Positions 45,524-57,400 of a DNA stretch of 64,000 nucleotides are shown here, piece by piece. The position numbers and the translations under genes are program-made. Every line of letters starts with the position of its first letter. Within the stretch, counting starts at the first letter, position 1. The notes below the pieces were generated by a model. The model had not been told where the DNA came from. It was given only the letters and a program-made list of their open reading frames with translations, and ran no database searches. Origin of the DNA: Triangularia verruculosa (Eukaryota > Ascomycota > Sordariomycetes > Sordariales > Podosporaceae); contig MU863878.1 in the NCBI GenBank assembly GCA_033296885.1, positions 124,001 through 188,000 on the forward strand. The letters run 5' to 3'.

Positions 45524-46076
45524 GAAGTGGCTTCTGATGTTTTGGATACCCTGGATCTAGAGGTTGTTATACCTGATTTCATATTATGAGCGTCGTCAAT
45601 CTAGCATGTTGTTTGTTTCGAGACTTGAGCAACGGTCCACAATAGACTTGGGGGTGCAGTGCTTGTGAGATGCATTGCGAATCTGAAAGATACACAACCC
45701 AGATCTAGACCAGTCCATTGATCCATGCCCAGCTGATTGACTTGCATGTCTCACATGGCGCCCCTCACCATTGGCTTCTCGCACATGTTTCTGACTTGCA
45801 CTGCAGAATCAAGATCCCATTCGTTTATCTGATATCTGATGCTGCAGTAAAAGCTGCGCCTCCGCCTTCTTCCCCTCGTTGGCTACTGGTGTTCCCGCCA
45901 ATGACATCATAACCGCTTTCCTGTTCCACGGCTGTGGCTCCCTCCCTCCCGTTTATAACCCCTCCTTTGGAATTCAAACCTCCGCTTTCAAACCCTCCCG
46001 TTACCAACAGTCCCATCCATCTTCAAGCATACTAGTTGTTACCGTACCTTCGAAATCAAACTCCTCCTCAATCAAC
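45524..46076. other. Spacer between methyltransferase and small-protein genes
   Basis: Nothing supported beyond flanking untranslated regions. A TTTATAACC element lies at about 45950, roughly 125 nt before the next ATG. Confidence 0.35.
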
Positions 46077-46536
46077 ATGGATTTCCTCAACAAAGTCACC
46101 GGCGGCTCCTCCAACAAGGACGAGACCACTGCCAACACTGCCACCGCCCAGAACCCCTCAACCACCAACACCGCCGATTCTTCTTCCTCCTCCTCCGGCG
46201 GTCTGATGGGCAAGCTTAACAGCATGGCCGGCGGCGGCAAGGAGTCGGAGAAGAACGAGGACGCTCTCGACAAGGGTACGTCTTTTTTTCTTTTTCTCTC
46301 TAAACCAATCTTACCCACCCACACTACGTCATCGTCCGACTACATGTGGAATATGATTACTGATGACGAGTGAGTGGTAAACAGGAGTCGACCTCTTCCA
46401 GCAACACGTCCTCGGGCAGGGCGACCAGTCCAACGAGAGCGCCATCGAGCAGGCCAAGGATGAGCAGATTAGCGACTTCGTCCGGGACCAGTACAAGAAG
46501 AACATGGGCAAGGACTTCCCCGTGGCGGACAAATAG
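46077..46536 (+). CDS. Small conserved fungal protein, unknown function
   Basis: Two exons (46077-46275, 46385-46536) join in phase to 116 residues; the intron is 109 nt with GTACGT and AACAG ends. The N-terminus MDFLNKVTGGSS is a short amphipathic helix. A Thr/Ser/Asn-rich linker and GGLMGKLNSMAGGGKESEKNEDALDKGVDLFQ follow. The C-terminus QAKDEQISDFVRDQYKKNMG is helical and charged and ends FPVADK. No signal peptide or membrane span. The pattern of a DxxNK start, a DKG-V-D-x-FQ core, and an acidic QAKDE helix recurs in small stress-inducible fungal proteins as I remember them, but I cannot name a tested function. Confidence 0.75.
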
Positions 46537-46756
46537 ATGGCGTACTCTGCAAGTTTGTAACGGGCTGGAATGAGAGGTTAAACCAGGGTTATGAGTTATG
46601 AATTCAAGCATCAATTTCACTTTCACAGTTTGCAGTTTTGATGTGTGTATGTGTTTTGCAACCGTCAATTAAGTTGTCTATTGGATCCAATCCCCTTTCT
46701 TCCTCCATGGTATCCTATCGTCTTTCTTCAGTGTTCAAGATTTTTCCCTCTTTGTT

Positions 46757-47204
46757 CTAGTTAACAGTAGCCTGGTTCAAGTTGGTGATCAACCTCGCGC
46801 CGTCGTGCAGGCGGCCGTTGCCGGCGTTGGCGCGGCAGAGGTTCTTGCCGCGCTCGATGATGTTGTTGGTGCAGGTCAGCTGGCTGTTGGCTACGCAGCT
46901 GAGTCTGGAGCCGCCTGTTTTTTTTCGTCATTTATTAGCATCGTTGTCCTTGAGGAAAAGAGATGGGTGAGTAGGGGGAAGACATACAGTTGTTGCCGCC
47001 GGGGACGCAACGGCCGGGCTGGCCGTTGGCAGCGAAGCAGGAGTCCTGCTTGAGGGAGGTGTTGGCCACGCAGCAGGTGCCTCTGGGGACGGGGCGGTTC
47101 TGGTTCTGACGGGCGGCGATGGCGGGGACGGCGGGGTTCTCGGCGGCGGGCATGGCGGTGGTGAGGGCTGCCATGGCCAGGACGAGGGGGGTGAAGAACT
47201 TCAT
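46757..47204 (-). CDS. Small secreted Cys8 protein
   Basis: Two exons (47204-46988 and 46914-46757) join in phase to 124 residues; the 73-nt intron has GTATGT and AACAG ends. The signal peptide MKFFTPLVLAMAALTTAMPA is clear, followed by a short acidic/Ala-rich pro-like segment to about residue 32 (AIAARQ). The mature part has eight Cys at 44, 45, 56, 66, 73, 79, 87 and 99, with TCCVANTS, SCFAANGQPGRCVPGGNNC and NNIIERGKNLC. The pattern starts with a Cys pair but lacks the second pair of hydrophobins. The second exon supplies three of the eight cysteines. Likely an extracellular disulfide-rich protein; whether antifungal, wall-associated or effector-like cannot be told. A CTCT run lies in its upstream region (about 47305-47317). 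Confidence 0.8.
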
Positions 47205-48890
47205 TTTGATGGTTGGTTGAACTTGAGAGACTGTGTTGTGGCGCTGAAAGAAGGACCCGACCGGCGGAATGAATGTGGGTTGGTTATGAACCGAAGAATT
47301 GAAGAGAGAGAGAGAGAGTTGAAGGGGGGAAAAAGGGAATGGAATAGACGGTTGCGAAACGTTGGAATTGAAGACTAGCTTGAAGACGAAAAGGAAAAGA
47401 GACGCAATGAGAGAGGGGGAGATGGGTATCTTATACTTGAGTTTGGAGGACGCTCAAAAAGGGGTGGTTATCTCGATCGGCTCATGTTGCCGAACAGGAG
47501 GCTCGTCTACTAGTGCAATTCCCCTGTTGTGGATCCAGAATACCCACGATGGTGGTAGCGCTTTGGTGTTTTGGTGTTTTTGGAGGTGGCATTGTCAGGG
47601 GCTCGTTTCAACCCAAGAAATTCACCACTGTCGCATTCGCGCTCCACTTGGACGACAAGAGCCCCTTGGCTGTGGAATGCATGGAAGGATCAGACGATCA
47701 AAAACATGTTCGGATCATCTGGAAATGGGAGAAATCCGGGGGTAAGTTAGGGGCAGAGTTGTTCCCTTTTTTGGTGGTGGCTTGAGACGAAACCCGGAGA
47801 CTTTGGATGGATGGGTTCATGCCTTGAGGTTGCCAAGCGCGCGTCAGAGTCGGATCTCGGCAGGGGGAGGGTTAAAGATGGGAGTGATACGATGTTTGGC
47901 ATGGCGGTGCGACTGCGGTGAAGATGTGGAGACGCTGGACTTGGGACGAGTGGTATCATGCTGGTGTTGTATCTTGCAGTGCGAATGATAAGTTTCTCGC
48001 TTGGGCATCATGAAGCTGTCTTGGACGGCCTCGCTTCGCTCGGTGCGCATCAACCCGAGATCGGAGCTAGCCCGAGTGGGATTGGCGCCTTCTTTTCTTC
48101 TCTCGGCAGAAGTGTCCGAGAACTTGAACCACCGGCTGCAGCCAGTGAGAGCACGGGAAATAACTCGATTCAGACCTCGCTTCTACGATCATAGCCTTCA
48201 TTCATCTCAAGTACCTTGTAATCATCTTGATCATCTTGCTTAAATCAGACTGTGGACTGTGTTCAATATCGCGCCCCTTGCATCCCGCCTTCAACTTCTC
48301 ACGCAGGCCCTCGAGCATTGCAGTGCTTACACAGCCGGAATCTCACCAACGGCCGGGGCGCTACGCGAGCGACAACCATGAAGAACGAAGGGCATTAGAG
48401 ATATCGGTATTCCTCGACGATAAGCTATCGGGATATTGACTATAAACTAGATGTTCAAACACGGCAACCTTCGAAAAGATGTTCCAAACATTATCAGAAC
48501 GCTACGCCTCTGCCGTCTTGGCACACCTCGACTGTCCCCAGCAACGCTTGTGATAGCTGTACCAGTTCAGCAATCGAAGAGAGCGTTCATCAACCTACCG
48601 AATTAGCATATGACAGCTTACCCTACCAATGAAAGACATCAGGAATTCCCTGCAGTAGCCAAGTTCTCTGCTCAAACTCAACGTTGGCAATCTGGACCAG
48701 ACACCAAAAGTTGATCAACAGGGGTTATCAATGCAACGTCATGCTATCATCGACGTCATCAGCCTTCCCGCTCCCCTCCCCACGACCCTCAAGAACCACG
48801 ATGTGCTATCATCTTTTTGAATGCTGGGCAGCAAGAGTCCACATCCTCGACATCTAGTTGGGCTGACTGAGACCAGTGCAAAATTCTGCA
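47205..48890. other. 1.7-kb gene-free stretch
   Basis: Includes the promoter of the Cys8 gene on the left. No frame resembles a protein. I looked here for an exon coding a signal peptide for the downstream surface protein and did not find a convincing one, although CTGACTGAGACCAG at 48862-48875 could be a splice acceptor. Confidence 0.4.
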
Positions 48891-50120
48891 ATGGGCGACA
48901 TTTTCATCAGCAACGGAACATGCTACGGATCAGCAGGCAATGAGCTAGACAGCAGCTTCATTCCCTGTGGCAATGCGGCCTTTGGCCCGGTGACGTGCTG
49001 TGGAGCGGGAGATGTTTGTCTCAGCCACAACGCTTGTTTTGGGGTCCACGGAACGCCAGGTTCATATGGAGCCGATTTGACCTATCTCGCTGGATGCACC
49101 GACGAATCTTACAGAGATGGGAGTTGTCCTGACAAGTACGGCATCGACCAGCCATGGATTGCTTTGACGCAATGCGATGACAGCGGTGGTGCCTGGGCTC
49201 CATGTCCTCAAGAAGGAAGCCCGACGACGCTACAGAACGGCGCTTACTGCAGCTGTACTGATGCTGCTTCCACGACTATCGCGATCAGGAGTTCGACGAG
49301 GCTCGCGGATATCGCCAGACTACCGCAGACGACTGGCGGGACCGTCTCGTTCTTTCCTGGCAACCAGCCAACCAATACGTCGCCCCCGGCTCAAACAACA
49401 GGTGGAGGAGGCAGTGATGGAGGAAATGGTGGTAATACCGGCGGAGGTCAGTCTAGCTCGCAATCCCAATCCCAATCGCAATCCCAGTCACCAGGAACAA
49501 CAGGCCAACCAGCAAACACAGGATCAAATACCAGCAACAACCCAGTTCCATCACAAACTGGCTCACCAGGCTCAGATTCTGGGGAAAACGGCACCGGCTC
49601 GGACCCCGGCTCGGACTCAACCGACGGTGGCGGCAGCTCCTCGGGTCTCAACTCTGGCGCCAAGATCGGCATTGGAATAGGTGCAGCAATAGGAGGGCTC
49701 ATCCTGATCGCCACTCTGCTTACGCTCTGGCACTACAACCGAAAGAACCGACGATCTCCAGCCTCTGGTGCCGGAATCGAAGGCGGGGAAAAGCCAAAGA
49801 AGACATTTGCACCCGTCCCGTCCCCTCGCGCATCCGAAGCTGACTCCAACCCTGTCTCGGAGGCAGACGGAAAAGCAGTGACACGGCCCTGGAGCATGAG
49901 AAGCGAACTGGAAGGGAACAGTACTGCAGCGGCCGCGGGGAAGATGGGCACGGCGAATGGGAATCAAAAGCTTAATGGGGTCGCACACCCGGACGTGGGA
50001 GAGTTGGATGGCAGAGAGGTACAGGAAGCAGCACCACACCACAACCTGAGCCCGGTTGCAGAGCTTCCAGGGAGCGAAGCCTGGGCTCAGGCCCCAGGAG
50101 GGGGACGGGGACGGGTATGA
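48891..50120 (+). CDS. Cys-rich single-pass surface protein
   Basis: The frame from ATG 48891 gives 409 residues; it is open for five more codons upstream to a possible acceptor site at 48875. The N-terminal 130 residues are Cys-rich (NGTCYGSAG, FIPCGNAAFGPVTCCGAGDVCLS, LAGCTDESY, YCSCTDA). A 100-residue Gly/Ser/Gln/Asn stalk with an SQSQSQSQS run follows. One transmembrane helix (IGIGIGAAIGGLILIATLLTLW, about 259-282) has a basic stop (NRKNRR). A roughly 130-residue cytosolic tail is Pro/Ser/Ala-rich. This layout is typical of fungal plasma-membrane sensors or wall-linked proteins. A signal peptide is expected but not present in this model, so the true first exon may be missing or lost. Confidence 0.75.
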   Translation: MGDIFISNGTCYGSAGNELDSSFIPCGNAAFGPVTCCGAGDVCLSHNACFGVHGTPGSYGADLTYLAGCTDESYRDGSCPDKYGIDQPWIALTQCDDSGGAWAPCPQEGSPTTLQNGAYCSCTDAASTTIAIRSSTRLADIARLPQTTGGTVSFFPGNQPTNTSPPAQTTGGGGSDGGNGGNTGGGQSSSQSQSQSQSQSPGTTGQPANTGSNTSNNPVPSQTGSPGSDSGENGTGSDPGSDSTDGGGSSSGLNSGAKIGIGIGAAIGGLILIATLLTLWHYNRKNRRSPASGAGIEGGEKPKKTFAPVPSPRASEADSNPVSEADGKAVTRPWSMRSELEGNSTAAAAGKMGTANGNQKLNGVAHPDVGELDGREVQEAAPHHNLSPVAELPGSEAWAQAPGGGRGRV

Positions 50121-50668
50121 CACGGCATAGGATGGCAACGCATTTCTCCGTAATATGTTGGCGCGAGTCCGGCAGGCAACACACACAGATACTACATGGT
50201 GGACTGATTTAGGGGCACATATATTGGGTCGGCCGGCTGAAGTTACTTTTTACCAGGTGGCTGTTTAGCGGGCGTTTACATAATTCTAATAGCAGAGGGC
50301 TTGTACTGTCTGGTTCTGTTGCGACGGTCGAGTAATTTGGTTACACATATGCTGTGTAACCACATCAACCACTGAGACGACGGCGTACCGGTCAATAGAA
50401 GGAGATGACTGCAGAGCTTATTTTCTTGGCTTCAGTCTTGGCTACAGTTCTTCCGCCGAGGGGAGTCGGATGCAGTTGGTGCAGAGAGTCAATGGATGAC
50501 CATATTGCGGGGAACTTTGAACATACTGCACTGTATGCGGTCTCAATTTCTCCGCCGTTTTCGGGTCGGGTCGGGTTGGATGTGGAAGTTTAAGTTTGGT
50601 TGTCTCCCTGGATTTCACAATGGCTCGACTTTAAGCAGCCACATCCGTCAAGAGACACACCACCCATC
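50121..50668. other. Spacer upstream of the hydrolase gene
   Basis: Contains the surface-protein 3' flank and the hydrolase promoter. A short direct repeat TCGGGTCGGGTCGGG-like run occurs near 50564-50577. No gene supported. Confidence 0.35.
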
Positions 50669-51911
50669 ATGACAAAGCTGTACCAGTCTGTTCTCGTTCT
50701 CTTCCTGCCTCTGCTGGGCCTGGGACTGGAGGCACCCGATCCATGGGCGTTCACTCACTCGAACAAGGAAAAAGCAATTGTCCTGGCAAACACCGGTGGC
50801 TTCAACATCGGCAGCAAGATCGTCTCCGACCCTCGGCGTCCCGGCCAGACAATCACCTGTGATCACGGGTATTTCGTATGTTACCCCCTCTCCTCATCCC
50901 CTCCAACTATCAAGTTTCATTAGCACCAAAACCAAATCACTAACCCACCCCCAGGAATACTTCATCCCCCTGCACTCCCCCCCAACCCACCTCCGCCGAA
51001 AAACCTCCCTCGTCCTCTGGCACTCCTCCTCCACCCAAACCTTCCAAAACCGCTGGGACGGCGGCCCCGGCTTCAAAGACCTCCTCCTCCGCCACGGCTA
51101 CCCCGTCTACCTCTTCGAAGCCCCCCGTTTGGGTCGGGCAAACTGGGCGTGCAAACCCCACCGCTACGACGTGACCTACCGCGACCACGACAACTTTTTC
51201 GCATGGAACTTTGGCCCTTCCTTCCCGGATTGGTGGCCAGGTCTCCAGTGGCCGACTGATCCCGCTGTTCGAGAAGCAAGCTGGGAGCAGGCCACCGGGG
51301 GACGGTACGTTGAGTTTGACGACTATGAGCATATCCTTTTGCATGCTGAGGTGGCGGCACAAGGGGCGGTGCATACGGAGAAGGGGGAGGAGAGGGATGG
51401 GGTGGTGTATCTTACTTCTTCTGCTGCTGGACTGAGGGCGCTGTTGACGGCTACGTTGTCTGATGAGACGGTTGGGAAGATACGGGGGATTGTTGCGTAT
51501 GAGAGTGCGGGTTATGTCTTTCCGGAGGGGCATAATATTACAGAGAGAAGAGATCAGCCGTTTGGGCCGTTGGTTGTGACGCAGGAGGCGTGGAAGAGGC
51601 TGGCGAAATTGGATTTTGTGCAGTTTGTCTGGGGGGATAATCGGGAGGGGAAGGGGGGGTTTTGGGAGGAGATGCTGGGGCAGAGTAAGGAGTGCGCGAG
51701 GCTGATTAATGAGTATGGGGGTAGGGCCGAGGTGGTGAGGCTGAAGGAGGATTTGGGGATTGTGGGGAATACGCATTGTCCGTTTACGGATATGAATAAT
51801 GAGGTTATTTTGGGGTTGTTGGAGGAGAGGCTGGAGAAGAGTGGGTTGGATGGGTACGAGGGGAGGAAGGGGAAGGGGAAGGGGAAGAATAAAGGGAGGA
51901 GGTCTGTGTAG
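50669..51911 (+). CDS. Secreted alpha/beta hydrolase, unusual nucleophile elbow
   Basis: Two exons (50669-50875, 50955-51911) join in phase 0 to 387 residues. The signal peptide MTKLYQSVLVLFLPLLGLGLEA is clear. The alpha/beta hydrolase layout is visible: LVLWHSSSTQTFQNRWDGGP as first strand and oxyanion loop, HGYPVYLFEAPRLGR as second, the putative nucleophile Ser at about 225 in VVYLTSSAAG, IVAYESAGY, FVWGDN, and the His at about 343 in VGNTHCPFTDMNN. Relatives usually have [TG]HS-x-GG at the elbow; here it reads TSSAAG. A Lys/Gly tail (KGKGKGKNKGRR) ends the protein. Likely an extracellular esterase or lactonase-like enzyme; substrate unknown. Converges on the secreted protein at 52132-53424. 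Confidence 0.82.
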
Positions 51912-52131
51912 TTGGAGACGGAGGCAAGGTATATGTATGTATTGAGGAGATGGAAGCGAGATGGGGAAGGTGATATGGCTAATCAGTAGCAGCTACTAGG
52001 TAATTATGAGATATACAAGAGAGAAGTATCCAAGAAACGCAAGCAGTTCTATACACAATAGCCTCTACACATCTATCCTTTACATACATCTTTTAAACCG
52101 ACACAACCCCTACCTGAACCGGCTATGTTCT

Positions 52132-53424
52132 TTAAACACGGACAACAGCGACAGAATCCACCAACATCCTCGCTTGCCTCGAAATGTGGGACTGGATCCG
52201 GTACGAAAGTTCGTTTGCCGCCGGCGTAGCCGAGCAGACAAATGTATGGGAGACCTGGGTCCTTGCCACAGAATTGCCAATACCGGACGCGATCGTGGTT
52301 CCGCCCAAGACAATAGACCAAGGACTGCCGTTCGTGTATGAAGACATGATGCTGTACAGTGTCGTCAGCCTGTAGCTAACGCCGGGCTCGCTGCAGGTTA
52401 CTTCGTTAGCATGGCTGTATTTGTGAAGGAGGCGATAAGAGAAGACATACCAATTGATACGTTGGCTGATGGAAATTGAGGCCGCAGTGCTGCGGATGAA
52501 ATAGCTTGTAAATAGCTCTAGGGCACGGTTGGGGTCCGGGCCGTATGGGACGGATTGAGCTGTAGCACCACCAATTGCTGTGCCGACTGTCCAGCCCTCT
52601 AACGAGTTGAACTCTCCGTTGGTGATTTCTGGAAGGGGTGCGGATGATGTGGTAGGCTCGGCCACGGACGTGGTGGTTGTTGTAGGCTCGGGCTCGGACT
52701 CCGGCGCGGGAGTGGTTGTGGGCTCCTGGGTAGACTCCTCAACTGAACTTGTCGTAGAGGGCTCAGGCGTCGGGGTTGGTGTGGGCTCGATAGTAGTCTC
52801 TTCCGCCGATGTTTCTGTGGTTGGCTCCGCGGCTGAGGTTGTCGTAGGCTCGAGCGTAGGTTCCTGCGAAGGCTCCTCCTCCAGGGGTGGCAGAGTGACG
52901 GTGACAAGTTCAGTCACCGTCGGCGTCTCGGTGACCGTGTCTGTGACATCTGCGGTGACGGTAGCAACTTCGGTGGTCGACGCAATTCCGATGCATGAGC
53001 AGGCGGAGGCGACTTGGAAAGGCTCGACAGAGGAAGCGAAGCTGCGCAGGCAGTCCAGCGGTGGCCGATGGGAGCATCCTCTCTTCCTCCGTCTCAGCCT
53101 CAGAGGTGGGCTCTGGGTGACAATGGCGGTTGCGGTCACAGCATTGGTGATGGTGCTATCGATGGCATCGCGTCAGTCCAAATTCCCAGGTGCATTGGTC
53201 GAGAGGTTGTCCTACACGGTAGGCGTGACGGTGACGACCTCAGTGAACCCCGTGGCGGTGACGACAGAGTTCGTGCAATATTGGCTGGCCTGCACGAGGG
53301 AACTGCTGAAGCAATTCAACAGCTCGTCCTGGATACATTCATCGTCGGGTTGTTGGAGTTCTGCTGGGGTGGCGGCGCCCAGGACGACCAAAAGGTTGCC
53401 GGCGAGAAGGAAGGACGGCCGCAT
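52132..53424 (-). CDS. Secreted protein with Thr/Pro/Glu-rich stalk and carbohydrate-binding-like C-terminus
   Basis: Three exons (53424-53216, 53155-52451, 52390-52132) join in phase to 390 residues. The first intron (60 nt) has GTAGGA, a GGACTGAC branch site and GATAG; it removes a TAG and a TGA. The signal peptide MRPSFLLAGNLLVVLGAATPA is followed by a Cys segment (CIQDELLNCF), a VT-rich stretch (VVTVTPTVTITNAV), and DCLRSFASS/VASACSCIGIA. A long Glu/Pro/Thr/Ser stalk follows, and a C-terminal domain begins NGEFNSLEGWTVG and contains GVSYRLTTLYS and WSIVLGGTTIAS. That domain resembles CenC/galactose-binding-like carbohydrate-binding modules. Likely cell-wall or extracellular, heavily O-glycosylated. 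Enzymatic activity is not seen. Confidence 0.78.
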
Positions 53425-54472
53425 GGTGGGCAGTCGTGAAGGAGCGGCAGTCCTATGAAATCCTCAAAATGAATGACAACAGGACTGGAAGCCCAAGAAG
53501 CAGAATTTGAGAAAGACGCTGGCGTTTTGTTGACATTCTGATGTCCCGAGGGTCTGGAACGTGTGGATCTCCGAACCCCTGTCATCAGATTTGGAAACAC
53601 TATCGATTTTGCTAATGAGAGCTCCATTCTTCCAGTGGCCTAGAGTTGAAACCCCATGCAACCAGGAATCTCGACTTTTCAGATGCTGGAGTCGTAGACG
53701 GAGTCAGTCTTGGAGTACCGAGACGTTGACTTCGCGAAGCTCAAAGCTCTTCCTTCGCGTTGGCGGGGAAGCTGAAGCTGCGAGCAAAGAGAGTGTACGG
53801 AGCCTCCGTGTCTTGGCGTGAAACCGGCGCGTACCCTGTTGGCTTGGATGCGCAAGACCGACATGTTGAGCCAAAGGGCAGAGTTGCTGTGCAAACTGAA
53901 GCAACGACCTTGTTCGATACGAGAGCCAGGTTCGTGCTCCTCGAAATTGACTAGTAAAGGACTATATGTCATTGACTAGAGGTGGGGAGGTCAGATGGGT
54001 TGTTCAAGAGCGGAAATATCTATGGTAGTTGCTGGTCCGTCTTCTTGGGTTGGAGTAATAAGCTACCTGGTAGCAGGCAATGCATTAGCGAGAGGGGCAG
54101 AAGTCACCGCTGGAGCGCTCGCCTCACGAGAATGGATTAGAGAACAGGAAGGACAGAAGCGACGTGGTGGTGGTTCAGGACAAGGAGGTCTTGCTTACCA
54201 GTCCACTAGATCAGGTAGGTAGTCGATGCATGGAAGCGAAGGGATATAGACTTGAACTCATGTGTAACTTTGATTTGCGGAAGGCACCCGCTGTTACACA
54301 CAACGCCACGGCCCGGTGACAGCTGTCTGCCTCAGTTGATTGATTGGACATTGTGTGGGGGCGCAGACAATCGCACCACGTGAAATCTGTGGCCCAAACT
54401 TCAGGCCCTCTTAACCTCATCCCTACCCAACCCGGCCGGCGCTTGCCTTTTATCTCATGCTCATCAGCTACC
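53425..54472. other. Divergent promoter region before the NACHT gene
   Basis: No gene supported. It separates the secreted-protein start (minus) from the NACHT start (plus). Confidence 0.4.
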
Positions 54473-57400
54473 ATGGATGCCATTGCAGCAATCGGGCTTG
54501 TGTCAGGAATTCTGACCTTTGTTTCCTTCAGCACCAAGCTCGTGGAGGGAGCCATCGAGATTCAGGAGGCGCTTGATGGCACTCTTGATGCCAACCGTAC
54601 TCGTCAAGGAGTAACCGAAGAGATGAGGCGCCTTTCGGCTTGCCTGTTACCACCCGATGACTCGGGCCTTTCTGGCGACGAAAAGGCCCTGTGCATGCTG
54701 GCCAGAGAGTGCGGTTTGCTGTCGAACCAGCTCATAAAGTTGCTCGAGGACATCAAGCCTGGCGACAACCCATCAAAGCGACAAAGTTTGTGGTCATCCT
54801 TAAAGAACAAAATCAAGGAGAAGGAGAGGATGGATCTGGAACAAAGACTGGACTACTGCCGGAGTCAGTTAGGGATACTACTTCATTTCATGGCCAGGTG
54901 CGCGGTGTTGATATCATTAACCACTTGCCAATGCTGACTGAGCCATCAGTCACCAAACAGATGCATCTCTACGAGCAATTATCGACTTGGTAAAAGGCAA
55001 TGCCGGAAAGTTCGATAGCTTGCGGCGATCCATTCAGTGTCTTGAGCACGGAATTAGCGTTCACGAGTTCAGCACAGAGGCTCAAGAGCAGATCAAGAGC
55101 CTTCTAACGCTACCCGAGCAGGTTTCGAAGACCATCTCACAGCAACGGATTCTCCGGACGCTGGCTTTCGATGGAATGAGGAACCGTCGGGATCTTGTTC
55201 ATGATCCTCATGACACGACCTTCAAGTGGTTCATGCATGCGAGCAAATCGGTGGAGGAAGCTAGCAAAGTTCAAGCTTGTGAAAGGTTCACAAGTTGGCT
55301 AGAGTCTGGTCAAGGCATCTTCCACATTTCCGGGAAGCTCGGCTCCGGCAAGTCAACCTTGATGAAGTATCTTGGCTCCCATGTCCAAGGCTCAGGCCAC
55401 CTGGAAAGATGGGCGGGAAATCGGAAGCTGGTGTTCACACAATTCTTTTTTTGGCGACCTGGAACACAGTTGCAAAAGTCTCTTGCAGGTCTTTATCGTA
55501 CCTTGCTTCACGATATTTTTCAGACCTGTCCAGAGCTTATACCCACAGTTATGCCTTCATACTGGGCACAGGCTGAGTCGATGCCATGGCGATCAGATCA
55601 CAAGCTCGACATAGATGGAGCTCAAATCAAGGCGGCTTTCAATCGACTTATCAAGAAAGATACCATGGATTCATACCAGGACCATTGTTTCTGCTTTTTT
55701 ATTGACGGTCTGGATGAGTTCGAGGCGACGACCCAGACCGATCATACAGACCTGGCGAGTTTGCTCCAAAGTTGGGCAGAAGCCGGAATGGCATCCAACA
55801 ACATCAAGCTATGCGTCTCTAGCCGTGAACACAACTCCTTCATGAATACCTTCTCGGCAGAAAGGCGGCTGAGACTTCACGAGCTCACCCGCACTGATAT
55901 GATAGCGTGTGTGAGAGACAAGCTTGACCGCATATCAGCATCGAGTGGATTCGACGAGTTGATCCATGAGATAGTCGGGAAGAGCCAGGGGATCTTTCAG
56001 TGGCTTGCCATTGTCGTCAACAACATGAGATCTGAGATCGACAACGGGATCACCGACGCCGAAGAGTTCAGAAGCCTGCTGAAAAAGCTGCCAAGCGAAA
56101 TCAACGCCCTTTACAAACATATCTTTGAGTCGCTACGCAATACAACACGTGCCTATCGGACACTGGCCATGGTTACCAAAGCGACCGAATTGGACCTAGC
56201 ATGGTTCTCTGTGGACGCCTATTCATTCTTTCACGAGTACGAGCGAGACAAGGAATACATATTACGAGAGTCTTTTCAAGACACAGCAGCTCATATTCAC
56301 ATTGGTGGCTTATCACGTGCTGAACTCGGCAAGACTCGGCTCCGTGGATGGTGCGGTGGCCTACTCGACACAGATATCGTGGCTGATGACTCCGGCTTCC
56401 CAGAGAGCTTAGACATACCCGACATTGTGCGGCTCACGCACCGTTCGGTTGCTGATTTCTTGAAAGCGGAAGACGTTCAGTCCAAGATGATCAGCTCCCT
56501 TAATGCATTCGACGTACTTGACGCGCTCTCACAAATGTTTGTGGCAGACATTTGCATGTTCCGCGACAAATGTCACGCCTACCACCACTTACACAGGCTG
56601 TATCGGGAGAGACATAATGCTTCGCTAGATTCAAAGTCTCCGTATAAAGTCGAAGAAGCTTTTGATCGGGTTTGGGCCCACCATGATTCTCTGAAGCATG
56701 TCTTTGACCGAATTTTGCTTTTGGAAGGGGGACCCGATGGATATGGCCAGGTTGCGGATTACCCTCGATGCGATCCAAATGACTTATACTTTCATGACCT
56801 AAGGCGCCCCATATACTGGACACTCAACTCTCAATCGTACGAGTACCCTGTGTGGAAGATTCAGAACGACCCGAGTGTCACCAATACTTCTGATAAGGTG
56901 GCTTTACTCGCGTACTTGACGATGAGATATAACGGCCCCAGCGCTAAGGTCTTCCACGACCGGGAAGTAAGCTCAAAAGTGCTGGAGTCGCTTCTTGGGA
57001 AGGGTCTCCTTTATGGGAGGACCCGTATGCGGGTCCCATATAAATCAGTGCCCATCACCGAGCTCGAATTGCGTGACGGCAAGGCGATTGAACTGACCAT
57101 TCTACAACAACTCTTGATGGGCCTCTGGATGCGCCAATGGTCCTATCCATCCGGGATTCCCTACCGGGTTGACCTGAATGGCTTTACAAAACACTTGATC
57201 TGGTTCCTGAAGAATGGGTCTGACGCTACTTTCTCTGTACGAATGAAACGACTGGAAAGATGTCGCGCTGAGGCTTCCGAACTGGTCCCGCAGGCCAGAG
57301 AGTCACTCTTTGACTACGGCGAAGTGCTTTTTTGCTTCCGACAAAGAAAAAGTACAGGGGAGCTGGAGGATGTTGTCTCGAGGGAAACCATCCAGATGCC

